Assembly (NCBI RefSeq): GCF_003150835.1
Contig: NZ_CP029479.1
Coordinates: forward strand, 1,897,501 to 1,961,500
Direction of reading: 5' to 3'
Length of the DNA: 64,000 nucleotides
DNA from: Phenylobacterium parvum
GTDB taxonomy: Bacteria > Pseudomonadota > Alphaproteobacteria > Caulobacterales > Caulobacteraceae
Shown here: positions 44,821 through 53,916 of the stretch, one piece after another
How positions within the stretch are numbered: the stretch's first letter is position 1
Layout of the letters: each line of letters starts with the position of its first letter
Program-made: the position numbers and the translations under genes
Notes under the pieces: model-generated
What the model saw: the letters and a program-made list of their open reading frames with translations, nothing else
The model's database searches: none
What the model was told of the DNA's origin: nothing

Positions 44821-46029
44821 ATGAAAATCGACCTCCTGGCCCCCGCCAGCTTCGCCGCCGGCCACCCCCTCGCCCAGTACGACTGGCTGCGGGAGAACGA
44901 CCCCGTCCACTGGCACGAGGAGCCCGGCGGCCGGGGCTTCTGGGCGGTCACCCGCTATGCGGACGTGCGCGCCGTGGACCGGGGGTTCGAGACCTATTCC
45001 TCCGAGCCGACCATCATGATCCCCGACCCGGCGGAGGAGTCGGCGGCCTTCGGGCCCTACAAGATGATGCTGATGATGGACCCGCCGGACCATACGGGCT
45101 TCCGCAAGCTCATCCGCTCGGAGTTCACCCTGCCGACCGCGAAGATGCGCGAGGCGCGGATCCAGGCCCTGGCCCGCCAGATCGTCGATGCGGTGATCGA
45201 GAAGGGCGAGTGCGACTTCGTGGCCGAGGTGGCGGGCGAGATGCCCTCCTACGTCATCGCCGAGCTCCTGGGCCTGCCGCTGGAGGACGGGCGCGAGCTC
45301 TACAAGCTGACCGAGGTGATCCACACCGCCCCCGAGGCCCAGGCCCCCGGCGCCGGCGCCCAGGCGGTGATGAAGATGTTCGAGTACGGCTCGAAGCTGA
45401 TGGCCGAGAAGCGCGCCCGCCCCGGCGACGACCTGGCCTCGCGCCTGCTGGCCTGCGAGGTGGACGGGCGGCGGCTGGAGGACATGGAGTTCCTGCTCTT
45501 CTTCCTGCTGCTGATCGACGCCGGCGGCGACACCACCCGCAATCTGCTGGCCAGCGGCCTGAACGCCATGCTGGACCATCCCGACCAGCTGGCCTGGCTG
45601 AAGGCCGACCTGCCCGGCCGCCTGCCCGCCGCCCGGGAGGAGCTGCTGCGCTGGACCACCCCGGTGATCTACATGCGCCGCACGGCCAGGGCCGACGCCG
45701 AGCTGGGGGGCAAGACGATCCGCAAGGGCGACAAGGTGGTCATGTACTTCGGCGCGGCCAACCGCGACCCGGCCCGGTTCGACCGCGCGGCCCAGCTGGA
45801 CCTGGCCCGGGCGCAGAACGCGCACATCGCCTTCGGCAACGGCCCGCACGTCTGCCTGGGCCAGCACATCGCCCGCATCGAGATCGACGCCATGCTGGTG
45901 GAGGTGCTCTCGCGGATGGAAGAGGTGGAGCGCACCGCCCCGCCCGAATGGCTGGCCAGCAACTTCATCTCCGGGCCGCGGACCATGCCGGTGCGGTTCC
46001 GGGCGGGGCGGCGGGTGGGGGTGGAGTGA
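44821..46029 (+). CDS. Cytochrome P450 (intact copy)
   Basis: 402 residues, soluble bacterial P450. The I-helix oxygen-activation motif is AGGDTTR (about 237-243), the K-helix ExxR lies in EELLRW (about 273) and the heme loop is FGNGPHVCLG with Cys345. N-terminus HPLAQYDWLRENDPVHWH is ordinary for class I P450s using ferredoxin. Context (crotonase, thiolase, acyl-CoA dehydrogenase) suggests hydroxylation of a lipid, terpene or steroid-like compound. Its 3' part, from codon about 176, is repeated at 52633-53316. Confidence 0.93.
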   Translation: MKIDLLAPASFAAGHPLAQYDWLRENDPVHWHEEPGGRGFWAVTRYADVRAVDRGFETYSSEPTIMIPDPAEESAAFGPYKMMLMMDPPDHTGFRKLIRSEFTLPTAKMREARIQALARQIVDAVIEKGECDFVAEVAGEMPSYVIAELLGLPLEDGRELYKLTEVIHTAPEAQAPGAGAQAVMKMFEYGSKLMAEKRARPGDDLASRLLACEVDGRRLEDMEFLLFFLLLIDAGGDTTRNLLASGLNAMLDHPDQLAWLKADLPGRLPAAREELLRWTTPVIYMRRTARADAELGGKTIRKGDKVVMYFGAANRDPARFDRAAQLDLARAQNAHIAFGNGPHVCLGQHIARIEIDAMLVEVLSRMEEVERTAPPEWLASNFISGPRTMPVRFRAGRRVGVE

Positions 46030-46036
46030 GACCTGG
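45347..46036 (+). repeat. Direct repeat DR-L: 3' part of intact P450 gene
   Basis: Matches 52633-53316 with an offset of 7286 nt. Reading the two copies side by side I count about 14 substitutions and one 6-nt gap near the stop codon, so they are roughly 98% identical. The two copies flank the helicase island in direct orientation. Confidence 0.93.
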
Positions 46037-46342
46037 ACCAACAGGGCGGCGCTGAGACGCAATGAGGTTGGCCCAACCTGAACCTGCCTTCGCACAATTC
46101 GAGTGATAGCGTCGAAATGCAGTTAGTTGGCCGATCAATCGCGGCGCTCTATTATGACGGTCAGTATAGTGTAAAATCAGCTTTCGCGTAGCTTCATCTT
46201 CTGGAGCCCATGGAAGTGATGTTCAGGATCTAATTTTCCTCATCAAGGATGGGGCCCGCTAACTCAGTGAGGCCTTCGATCGTGATGTGAGCCCCTGAAA
46301 AAACACAAGGCAAAATCAGTAGCATCGATCGATGCGCCACTT
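46030..46342. other. Left edge of the island: 313-nt AT-rich gap, no gene seen
   Basis: Base composition drops sharply after the P450 stop. Near the boundary is AGGTTGG-C-CCAACCT, a perfect 7-bp inverted repeat (46065-46079). The rest (46080-46342) has no convincing frame and many stops. A 14-nt palindrome, GCATCGATCGATGC, lies at 46322-46335, just after the helicase stop on the minus strand; it may fold with a GATC loop and is followed by a T-rich stretch, so it could help terminate that gene. Confidence 0.5.
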
Positions 46343-49300
46343 TCATTCTGTCAATGGCTCACGACTTGAGCGGTATGCTACCTCCCGCATGGCAGCGTAC
46401 AAGTCGAAGGACGTGAAGGCGTCGCCCGTTGCTTCGACTCGCCCCTCATACTCCGATTGGGCAGTCATCGCGCGGTCGCCGTAAAGGCGCGGCGCTGAGT
46501 TAGCGCGGCGCACCACCTCAACCTCGCCCAGGAACTTCTCGCCTCTCCATATCTCATAAAGATTGCCCCTGATCGCTTCATAAGTCTCGAAATCTCCGAT
46601 TGATCGGAGCTGACGCCCCCTTGGTTCACGCGGACCGCTCAGGGAGTCGGCAGCCGTAGCTTCGGAGACAACAACACCCTCTGACGCGCCGACTGCTGGT
46701 CGGCTTTCAATCGGTGGGACCGGCGCAGCTGCGCTTCGCTGGTTTGGCTTAGGAACCTGATCTGGCTGCGCCTTTGAACCAAGCTCTCGAGCAATCCGTT
46801 CGCGAACCCGTTCCAGCCATGACAGCAGCTTTGCTGTTTCGCGTGCTGGATCGGCGAACCAATCTGTCGACCACACCCGATAGATATTCCAACCCAAGTT
46901 CTCGAGAATCGTCTGTCGAATATGGTCTCGATCCCGGACACTTAACCCCGAATGGTACGGAGCTCCATCACACTCAATGCCAGCGATGAACCCCACCGGA
47001 CAGCTTGCATGTCGAACTCCCAAATCAATTCGGAACTTCTCTACACCAACCTGATACACAACGTCGTAGCCACCTCGGCGCAACGCATCGGCGACGAAAA
47101 GCTCGAAATCGCTATCAGTTTCGCCACCCGAGGCGTCGTCGTAGTGGGCGCCGCCGTGGGCGTAGTTCAAATAGCTCTTAAATGCGATCACGCCCTTGGA
47201 GGACTTCTCGGTCACCTTCACGTCATCGGGACGAAGCGACGTGATCAGGCGGCAGGACATCTTCGCACGGGTTACAAGTACGTTCAGCCGTCGCCAACCA
47301 GCCTCGCGATTCATCAGGCCGAAGTTTTGCCGCACAACGCCATTCTTGTCTGGCCCATAGACGGTCGAGATCAGTATAATATCGCGCTCGTCACCCTGAA
47401 CGTTTTCGAGATTTTTGATAAAGAACTCATCGATCGTCCCGGCAAATGCCTCGACATAATTTCGGACTCGCTCCTCTTCGACGATCAGCCGGTCGAACTC
47501 GTTCCGAAGCAGCTCCGTTTGCTGGGCATTCATCGCAACAATCCCGATTGACCGCTCGGGATGGGTCTGCATAAGCCCAAAAGCCTGTTCGATAACTAAT
47601 TCCGCCTCACGCTGGTTGAGCGACGACTCATAAGCTGTGTCTGGGTAGAATAATGGTGCATAGAAGCACTTCACGCCCATCAGTTCGTCATCGTTTGCCA
47701 TCGGACTGGGAAAAACTACTAGATCACGATTGTAAAACTGGCGATTTGAAAACTGGATGAGGCTCTCATGCTGAGATCGATAGTGCCACTTTAGGCGCGG
47801 CTTCGTTCTGAACCTCTGATTTGCTAGGTCCAGGATGGATTCGGTCCCTTCATCGACTCCAACCCCGTCGCCATCGTCTGAGCGGCCATCAAGGCCCACA
47901 ACCTGAAAATGGTCGCTTGGCGGTAGCTGATTGGCATCACCAACGACCACGAACTGGTCGGCTCTCATAATGCAGCTTACCGAAAACTCCGGGCGCATCT
48001 GTGAAGCTTCGTCGATGATCAGGAGGTCGAAATTGAGCGACCCAGGACGGATGAATTGGGCAATGGATGTCGGGGACATCATCCAGACTGGCTTCAATAC
48101 CTGCAAGGCCCGACCGGCACGGTGCACAACATCCCGGAGCGGCGTCCTAGGACGGGTGAGCCCCACCTCGCTCTCCAGCAAGCGCAGCTCCGTGAAGTCG
48201 GCCTTCCGTCCATACCCGACCCCAGTCGGCGGTGTTTCAGCAAGACACCGTACGACAATTGCTGCGGCTTCAAGCTTGTGTAGGTCCTTGTCGACCTTCT
48301 TGAACGACTGCCTTGCGGCATCCAGCGACAGGCTGCCAAGACGTCCCAGTTCCTGCCCGTCGCCCCCTAGGTAAGAGCTCAAGAGCTTAGAGACAGTGAC
48401 CAGCTCATAGAGATCGTCGATCAGGTCAGCGGGTACCTTCTGCAACGTCGCAGCATCTGCGAACGGCGAGAGGTTGCATGCTGCAACTGCCGCTCGGTAT
48501 TTTAGGAGGTCTGCGGCCAGGCTGATCCCCCGCTGGTCGGCGCCTAGTTCGCGAAGTATGGTCGAGGCTTGTTCCCAGTTAAGCTCGCCACACAGGTCCG
48601 CAGTGTCGAGCTCGGCCTCGTCCAAGAGTTGATCGGACGCGGTCTCCCAACTCGCAACGACACCGCGCAGATCCGATGCACAAGCCTTCACCGCTGAGAT
48701 CAGCGCGACTGGCGTGGCGGTTCCGCTGATTAGCGCCTTGATGTTGATAGGGCCGCCAATCGAATGCAAAGCATCAAGCTCTGCCAAGCTAGTTTGTAGA
48801 TTGTGTAGGGGCTCTGCCACGTCTCCTAACCAGCTGAACATGGGCTGATTGTGAAACGCACCAAAGGTATCCTTCGAGCTATGAAGCAATAGCACTGCAT
48901 CCACAATAGTCCCGCCCACCTTGCGACGATATGGAGCGTCATCTCTAAGTCCCATTGCTGTGCTGGCTTCAATGATTCTCCGCATCTCAGTCGATCTATC
49001 GGAACAGCTATTCAGCAAATCACTGAGTGCGACGTCCGCCAGACCCGCTTCTGTCATCTCAGAGAGTAAGCCACCGAGCCGATCACAACTGGCAGACAGC
49101 GTTTGGCGCTCCGTTTCGTCGGCGGCCAGCCAGCCGCGCAGTGCGCCTGCTTCGTCTAGCGTCGCGAGTTGAGCCGCTGCTTCGCGAATTAGGGCTCGCG
49201 CTGCGGCGAGAGACGCGAAATCGCTCTCGTGACCATCCCAAAGCATTGCCGGGAATAGCGGTCGGGCCTTGTTATCGTCATGAAACGTCCGCCGCGCCCG

Positions 49301-52243
49301 GATGTAGCTGGCCGCTCTGCGCAAGAGGGACGCCGTTTGGGCGCGGTCGACAGACCCTTTGCAGATCCGACTAGCGCGCCGCCATGCGGATTTGTACCTG
49401 CCGCTGAAGAGCCGCGCCATCGCCCCCGTGGATTCGATCGTGTCCGAAAGCTCTTCCAATTCAGCCGGGTCAGCGTTCAGCGTCTCAGCCTGGATCAGCG
49501 AAGTGACGGAGTCGCTCTCCGCCAGCAATGCCGCAGCCTCGCGTGAAGCAGCTGCGATCACGCCGTCTGATACCGCGTCAACAAGGCTGTTTGACAGGAG
49601 AGCGCCAATCGATGGTTTGGCCTTCCCGAGTCGAGCCAAGGTTAGAACGACCTGTTCGGCCTTGCCGGTGTCGGTACCCGCTCCATCCGCCAACCTGCCG
49701 CTCAAACGGTCGAGGTCGCGACCAGCTCCGGCCAGCAATGCGCCCAGTCGTTCATGCAGGACCTGAATGCGCCGCGCATCGGCAAGTGTCTCGGGGCAGC
49801 GATTGACGCACAAGGCCTCCGCCAACCTTTGAGCGGCAGCCAAGTCAACAGACTCGGGGCGCTCCACATCATTTGCTATGTCATCGCGTTGCTTCTGCCA
49901 CTCAGCCTGCGCTGATAGAAGCTTGAGGCAGGCTGAACGATGATGAAGTGCCGCCCCGACAATCGTTTCGTCAGAACAGGTGAATTCGGGGAGCGCTGAA
50001 AGCTGTTCGCTAGCGTCAAGGATTTCGTCGTCCCCAGGGCCTGGCAGAACGATGCCCAGTTCCGCTAGCCGGGCTGCGACTCCCGCAACTGCGCTAGCAG
50101 CCTGCCCCGCGGCGGTGGCCGCCTCAAGTGCTGCACTCTGGTCGAATGGGTGCAACTTGTCGGCCATTGTCCATCGGGTAGCATCGCTTCCCTCACCTGG
50201 CCGTGTTGCGAGAAGAGCCTTACCAAACTGCGCCAGTACCTCGCGGCCTTCCCGAATCGTGGAACGCTCGAGCGCGGAAACGCCATTGAAATGCCAGCGC
50301 GACTCAATCGCCCTGACTTGGTCACGGTCGAACAGCTTGCGCAGGCGGATTTCTCGCCACGCCAAGGCATGCGCCGTCATTCCGGTTTTGCCCAAAGGAG
50401 TGCGGACGAGCGAAAGATAGCGCCGGAGCAGATCACGATGCCGACGCAGCTCACTCCGCTTTTCTTCAAGAGCGCGGGCGTTGAACTGCGGCATGGTGCC
50501 GAGCCGCTCGCGCACACCAGCATAGACTTCAGCTCGGCTTGCCTTGTCGCCATGAAGCTCGAGCAGCAGCGGACCGAATCCAGCTACCCGTAGGCGGTCG
50601 GAAACGACGCGGAGCGCCGCCTGCTTTTCGGCAACGAAAAGAACGCGTTTGCCCTGTGAGAGGGCGGTTGCGATCATATTTGTGATCGTCTGTGACTTGC
50701 CCGTTCCCGGCGGGCCCTCAATTGCCATGTCGCGGCCGGCGGCCATGTCCATGATGGCTTTGTGCTGCGATGCATCGGCATCGGTGATAAGCGCGGGAAC
50801 CCTCGCCTCGAACGCCGGATCGTCGATATCGATGAGGGTGTCATCACCATCAACGCCCGCAATCTCTGCTGCTCCGACAAGCCCAGGCAGCAATCGATGT
50901 CCAGCAAAAGCGCCATCTGGCCATTTCTGAGGGTCGAGATCGCGCCAGAGAATCATAGGCGGAAGAACCGATAGCGTGACGTAGGTCCGCAGCGTTAGCC
51001 GTCGCCCCTGCGCGAGCACCGCCTTCACCCGGAGAAAATAGGACTCCGGCGTTTCACTTTCGCGCAGAGAGGGAAGCTGAAGCCCCCAATGCTCGCGCGC
51101 CTTCTCAACCAGCGCGACGTTGACCTCAAGCCCGCCTTCCCAGACGCTTAATCGATAATCCTTCTTCGCCCGGCCATCGTCCTTCGCCAGCTTCACGGGC
51201 AACAGCAGCAGTGGGGCATGTGAGGCGACGTCGGACTCGTCGTCCTCGAACCACTGCACAAAGCCAAAGGCGACGTGGAGCGTATGGTGACCAGTTTCGC
51301 GCAGGTGGCTGGTGGCACGGTCATCGATCGACCTAAGGCGACGGTCGAGTTCCTTGCGGATCAGCAGAACGCGGATCTGGTCGTCTTCATGATGCGCGGC
51401 GACATCGCCGTCATCGCTCATCCTGAGGTCGTAGGAAGGATCGAAACCATGTGCGCGCGCTAGCGCGGCAACGTCCAGGCCCTTCCCGTAGTCCAGTTTT
51501 GGCAGGCCAAGCTGCTGGCGGACCCGGTTGCGAAGGCCGCGCTCGGCATCCTGCCAGGCCCGCGCGTCGCCCTCGGCATCGCCGAGCTTTTCCGTTGCAG
51601 CAAGGAACTCTTCGTCCGTCAGGCGGGCACGTTCGTAGGCAATCCCGAAAGTGGGTGTTCGTTCATCGGCCGGGGTCTGCTCCTCGCCCGGCAATGGTTC
51701 GAATCCCATACTCCCAGAACCGAGCTGTTCGAACAGCAGGTCGGGTCTCTCATCAACGAACCGAAGCTGACTGGCACTGCGTGATGTATGATTGAACGCG
51801 ATCAGCGGCGATCGGCGCGATAGGTCAATCAATTTGGAGCGAAGCTTTGCAACGGCTTCATCGGTCCACTCCCGAATCTGCGGATGCCGGGGCGAAGTGG
51901 AGTTGGCTGGCGCAACCGCGGTATCGTCCTGCGTCGATTTGGAATCCGTTAACAATACAATCTGCTGTTCAACGCTGCTCAATAGTCGCCTTGCACCATC
52001 AGTATGACGATGGACCAGCTCGCAGCGAACAAGATCAAGCTCAGCAATGTTGCTAAAGTTTCGGGTGACTATACCGTTGAGCTCTTCAAGGGATTTGTTC
52101 AATAATGGACGACTCACGTGCCCCGCCTCAGGTGCTGATATTTCGCTCGAAATCGATTGTTCGGCATGATCTGGACTAAAACTCAAAATCTTCAAACGCG
52201 AATGAACGCTCGGTGATGTTGAGCGTTTACTTTCACCTACCAT
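46343..52243 (-). CDS. DUF4011 / superfamily-1 helicase with C-terminal MTES_1575-type nuclease, candidate defence protein
   Basis: About 1966 residues. A DUF4011-type region starts near 130 (LIDLSRRSPLIAFNHTSRS). Walker A GPPGTGKSQTITNMI is at about 509, Walker B LLIIDEASQMRPEF at about 1410, and later helicase motifs VQGDERDIILIS and RLNVLVTRAK follow (AAA_11/AAA_12, COG1112-like). At about 1705-1830 a Vsr-like PD-(D/E)xK nuclease has SDFELFVADALRRGGYDV, FRIDLGVR and GIECDGAPYHS. A short C-terminal domain ends the protein. GC is near 57% in sampled lines against about 67% in the P450 gene. ATG at 52243 chosen; a TTG at 52273 lies inside the probable IS end. No clear ribosome site. Confidence 0.85.
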   Translation of the reverse strand: MVGESKRSTSPSVHSRLKILSFSPDHAEQSISSEISAPEAGHVSRPLLNKSLEELNGIVTRNFSNIAELDLVRCELVHRHTDGARRLLSSVEQQIVLLTDSKSTQDDTAVAPANSTSPRHPQIREWTDEAVAKLRSKLIDLSRRSPLIAFNHTSRSASQLRFVDERPDLLFEQLGSGSMGFEPLPGEEQTPADERTPTFGIAYERARLTDEEFLAATEKLGDAEGDARAWQDAERGLRNRVRQQLGLPKLDYGKGLDVAALARAHGFDPSYDLRMSDDGDVAAHHEDDQIRVLLIRKELDRRLRSIDDRATSHLRETGHHTLHVAFGFVQWFEDDESDVASHAPLLLLPVKLAKDDGRAKKDYRLSVWEGGLEVNVALVEKAREHWGLQLPSLRESETPESYFLRVKAVLAQGRRLTLRTYVTLSVLPPMILWRDLDPQKWPDGAFAGHRLLPGLVGAAEIAGVDGDDTLIDIDDPAFEARVPALITDADASQHKAIMDMAAGRDMAIEGPPGTGKSQTITNMIATALSQGKRVLFVAEKQAALRVVSDRLRVAGFGPLLLELHGDKASRAEVYAGVRERLGTMPQFNARALEEKRSELRRHRDLLRRYLSLVRTPLGKTGMTAHALAWREIRLRKLFDRDQVRAIESRWHFNGVSALERSTIREGREVLAQFGKALLATRPGEGSDATRWTMADKLHPFDQSAALEAATAAGQAASAVAGVAARLAELGIVLPGPGDDEILDASEQLSALPEFTCSDETIVGAALHHRSACLKLLSAQAEWQKQRDDIANDVERPESVDLAAAQRLAEALCVNRCPETLADARRIQVLHERLGALLAGAGRDLDRLSGRLADGAGTDTGKAEQVVLTLARLGKAKPSIGALLSNSLVDAVSDGVIAAASREAAALLAESDSVTSLIQAETLNADPAELEELSDTIESTGAMARLFSGRYKSAWRRASRICKGSVDRAQTASLLRRAASYIRARRTFHDDNKARPLFPAMLWDGHESDFASLAAARALIREAAAQLATLDEAGALRGWLAADETERQTLSASCDRLGGLLSEMTEAGLADVALSDLLNSCSDRSTEMRRIIEASTAMGLRDDAPYRRKVGGTIVDAVLLLHSSKDTFGAFHNQPMFSWLGDVAEPLHNLQTSLAELDALHSIGGPINIKALISGTATPVALISAVKACASDLRGVVASWETASDQLLDEAELDTADLCGELNWEQASTILRELGADQRGISLAADLLKYRAAVAACNLSPFADAATLQKVPADLIDDLYELVTVSKLLSSYLGGDGQELGRLGSLSLDAARQSFKKVDKDLHKLEAAAIVVRCLAETPPTGVGYGRKADFTELRLLESEVGLTRPRTPLRDVVHRAGRALQVLKPVWMMSPTSIAQFIRPGSLNFDLLIIDEASQMRPEFSVSCIMRADQFVVVGDANQLPPSDHFQVVGLDGRSDDGDGVGVDEGTESILDLANQRFRTKPRLKWHYRSQHESLIQFSNRQFYNRDLVVFPSPMANDDELMGVKCFYAPLFYPDTAYESSLNQREAELVIEQAFGLMQTHPERSIGIVAMNAQQTELLRNEFDRLIVEEERVRNYVEAFAGTIDEFFIKNLENVQGDERDIILISTVYGPDKNGVVRQNFGLMNREAGWRRLNVLVTRAKMSCRLITSLRPDDVKVTEKSSKGVIAFKSYLNYAHGGAHYDDASGGETDSDFELFVADALRRGGYDVVYQVGVEKFRIDLGVRHASCPVGFIAGIECDGAPYHSGLSVRDRDHIRQTILENLGWNIYRVWSTDWFADPARETAKLLSWLERVRERIARELGSKAQPDQVPKPNQRSAAAPVPPIESRPAVGASEGVVVSEATAADSLSGPREPRGRQLRSIGDFETYEAIRGNLYEIWRGEKFLGEVEVVRRANSAPRLYGDRAMTAQSEYEGRVEATGDAFTSFDLYAAMREVAYRSSREPLTE

Positions 52244-52260
52244 GCTGCTTGGCGAGTCGA

Positions 52261-52620
52261 GGTCGCGTCCCAAAGGCTGGAGTCGGAACCGTCGATCTGC
52301 GTCAGTATCAGGTTCGGGTCAGGTGGTCAGAGTTGGCAAGCTGACAACCGGGTTATGGCTCACCGAGCCGATTGTTTCTAGCATCATGTAGCTACGCGAC
52401 ACCGCCCAGTTATCAGATTGCTCCAGAATCAGCGCGTCGACGACGCGAATGCCCGTGGCGGAATTCGGGAAGATGTCGATAACAGCGGCTCTTCGCTTGA
52501 ACTTGCTGTTCGGCTTTTCCGGCGGGTTTGTGCAGGAGATCCGCGCCGATGGTTCTTCGGGAAAGCCGAGTAGGCCAGTATATCCTCGAGCGAGGCGGCC
52601 AGCATGTCAGCTAGTTTGAG
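52261..52620 (-). mobile_element. Remnant of an IS256-family insertion sequence
   Basis: The segment carries a 3'-terminal transposase fragment and, to its left, a plausible inverted-repeat end reading TTTGGGACGCGACC on the minus strand (52261-52274), the GGGAC...ACC style seen in IS256-family ends. The other end is missing: the element is cut where it meets the P450 remnant at about 52620-52633. It sits 18 nt upstream of the helicase ATG. Confidence 0.7.
52327..52620 (-). pseudogene. IS256-family transposase, C-terminal fragment, frameshifted
   Basis: Translating the minus strand gives ADMLAASLEDILAYSAFPKN in one frame, then after a frameshift at about 52541-52550 CTNPPEKPNSKFKRR, AAVIDIFPNSATGIRVV and WAVSRSYMMLETIG, ending at the stop at 52327. 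These match the conserved end of IS256/Mutator transposases (consensus AFPxxHWRxIWSTNPLERLNxEIKRR ... IFPNxxxxIRLV). The N-terminal three quarters with the DDE residues are gone and one base is lost or gained, so it is dead. Confidence 0.82.
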
Positions 52621-52632
52621 GACCTTCGCGCA

Positions 52633-53309
52633 CCGGCGCCGGCGCCCAGGCGGTGATGAAGATGTTCGAGCACGGCTCGAAGCTGATGGCCGAGAAGCGC
52701 GCCCGCCCCGGCGACGACCTGGCCTCGCGCCTGCTGGCCTGCGAGGTGGACGGGCGGCGGCTGGAGGACATGGAGTTCCTGCTCTTCTTCCTGCTGCTGA
52801 TCGACGCCGGCGGCGACACCACCCGCAATCTGCTGGCCAGCGGCCTGAACGCCATGCTGGACCATCCCGACCAGCTGGCCTGGCTGAAGGCCGACCTGCC
52901 CGGCCGCCTGCCCGCCGCCCGGGAGGAGCTGCTGCGCTGGACCACCCCGGTGATCTACATGCGCCGCACGGCCAGGGCCGACGCCGAGCTGGGGGGCAAG
53001 ACGATCCGCCAGGGCGACAAGGTGGTCATGTACTTCGGCGCGGCCAACCGCGACCCGGCCCGGTTCGACCGCGCGGACCAGCTGGACCTGGCCCGGGCGC
53101 AGAACGAGCACATCGCCTTCGGCAACGGCCCGCACGTGTGCCTGGGCCAGCACATCGCCCGCATCGAGATCGACGCCATGCTGGTGGAGGTGCTCTCCCG
53201 GATGGAAGAGGTGGAGCGCATAACGCCGCCCGAATGGCTGGCCAGCAACTTCATCTCCGGGCCGCGAACCATGCCGGTAAGGTTCCGGGCGGGGCGGAGG
53301 GTGGGGTGA
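52633..53309 (+). pseudogene. Cytochrome P450, 5'-truncated copy
   Basis: Equivalent to codons about 176-402 of the intact P450. An open frame of 218 codons from the ATG at 52653 keeps AGGDTTR, EELLRW and FGNGPHVCLG, but helices A to F and the substrate-recognition N-terminal half are missing, so it cannot make a working P450. It ends RRVG before its stop, two codons shorter than the intact gene. Differences from the intact copy are spread along the length and include Y to H, K to Q, A to D and TA to IT changes. Confidence 0.9.
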
Positions 53310-53316
53310 GGACCTG
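52633..53316 (+). repeat. Direct repeat DR-R: partner of 45347-46036
   Basis: Second copy of the duplicated P450 segment, in the same orientation, 6.6 kb after the first. The similarity begins abruptly at CCGGCGCCGG, within 15 nt of the IS256 remnant, and ends a few bases after the stop codon (both copies read GACCTGG there). Confidence 0.93.
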
Positions 53317-53375
53317 GGAAGGGGCCTGACCTGGAATCTGGCGACAAGCCGGCGCACCTGCGCTATCGGACCGTC

Positions 53376-53759
53376 ATGAGGCGGGGCCTTCACGCGCGAG
53401 GTTGGCGATGCCGGGCATGGCTGGTGCTGGCCCTGCTCTCCGTGACGCTGCGCGTCCTGACGCCGTCGGGCTATATGTTCGCTCCGGACTCGCCCTCCGG
53501 GTACGCCCTCTGCACCAGCCAGGGGATCCAGGAACCGGACCGCGAACCTGGCGAGACAGACGCCGCGGCCGGAATGAAGGATGCGCCTTGCGCCTTCGCC
53601 GGTGTCGGCGCCGTCGACGTCCCACCAGTCTCACCAGGGGTCTCGTCGCCCATTGGCGACCTGTCGCGCCATGGGGTCTACGCCCTGCAGGAGACCCTTC
53701 GCCCCGGCCTCGGGCTTGCTGCGCCGCCCCCGCCCTCCACGGGCCCTCCCCTATCCTGA
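53376..53759 (+). CDS. DUF2946-like hypothetical protein
   Basis: 127 residues. The N-terminal membrane segment (WLVLALLSVTLRVLTPSGYM, about 15-34), then YALCTSQGI and APCAFAG, resembles DUF2946 proteins: a hydrophobic start ending in P-x-G-[FY]-M, a Cys region and a second Cys. Some relatives lie next to metal-uptake genes, but none is here. No ribosome site is seen; GCTATC lies 10 nt before the ATG, so a leaderless message is possible. Confidence 0.6.
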   Translation: MRRGLHARGWRCRAWLVLALLSVTLRVLTPSGYMFAPDSPSGYALCTSQGIQEPDREPGETDAAAGMKDAPCAFAGVGAVDVPPVSPGVSSPIGDLSRHGVYALQETLRPGLGLAAPPPPSTGPPLS

Positions 53760-53916
53760 CCTGACCGCCGCCTCCCGGCGGCCCGGCCGAGCATCCTGTG
53801 GGATCCGGCCGCGACCATGATCGCTGGCCGGGCTGCAAGGCCCGGTCGCCCAGGTGTTCATCCCCCCCGGGTTTCAAGCCGAAGTGTCCGCTGGTCGGGG
53901 GTCAGGAGCGTTCCCA

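Noticed and set aside
46774..51795. Several plus-strand frames of 60-200 codons inside the helicase gene
   Set aside because: All are antisense to the single long helicase frame, which carries coherent motifs over its full length; none has a recognisable domain or ribosome site.
52604..53329. A 241-codon plus-strand frame covering the P450 remnant in another reading frame
   Set aside because: The true P450 frame is the one starting at 52653; this one is a GC-rich shadow, and the same shadow exists over the intact gene at 45210-46055.
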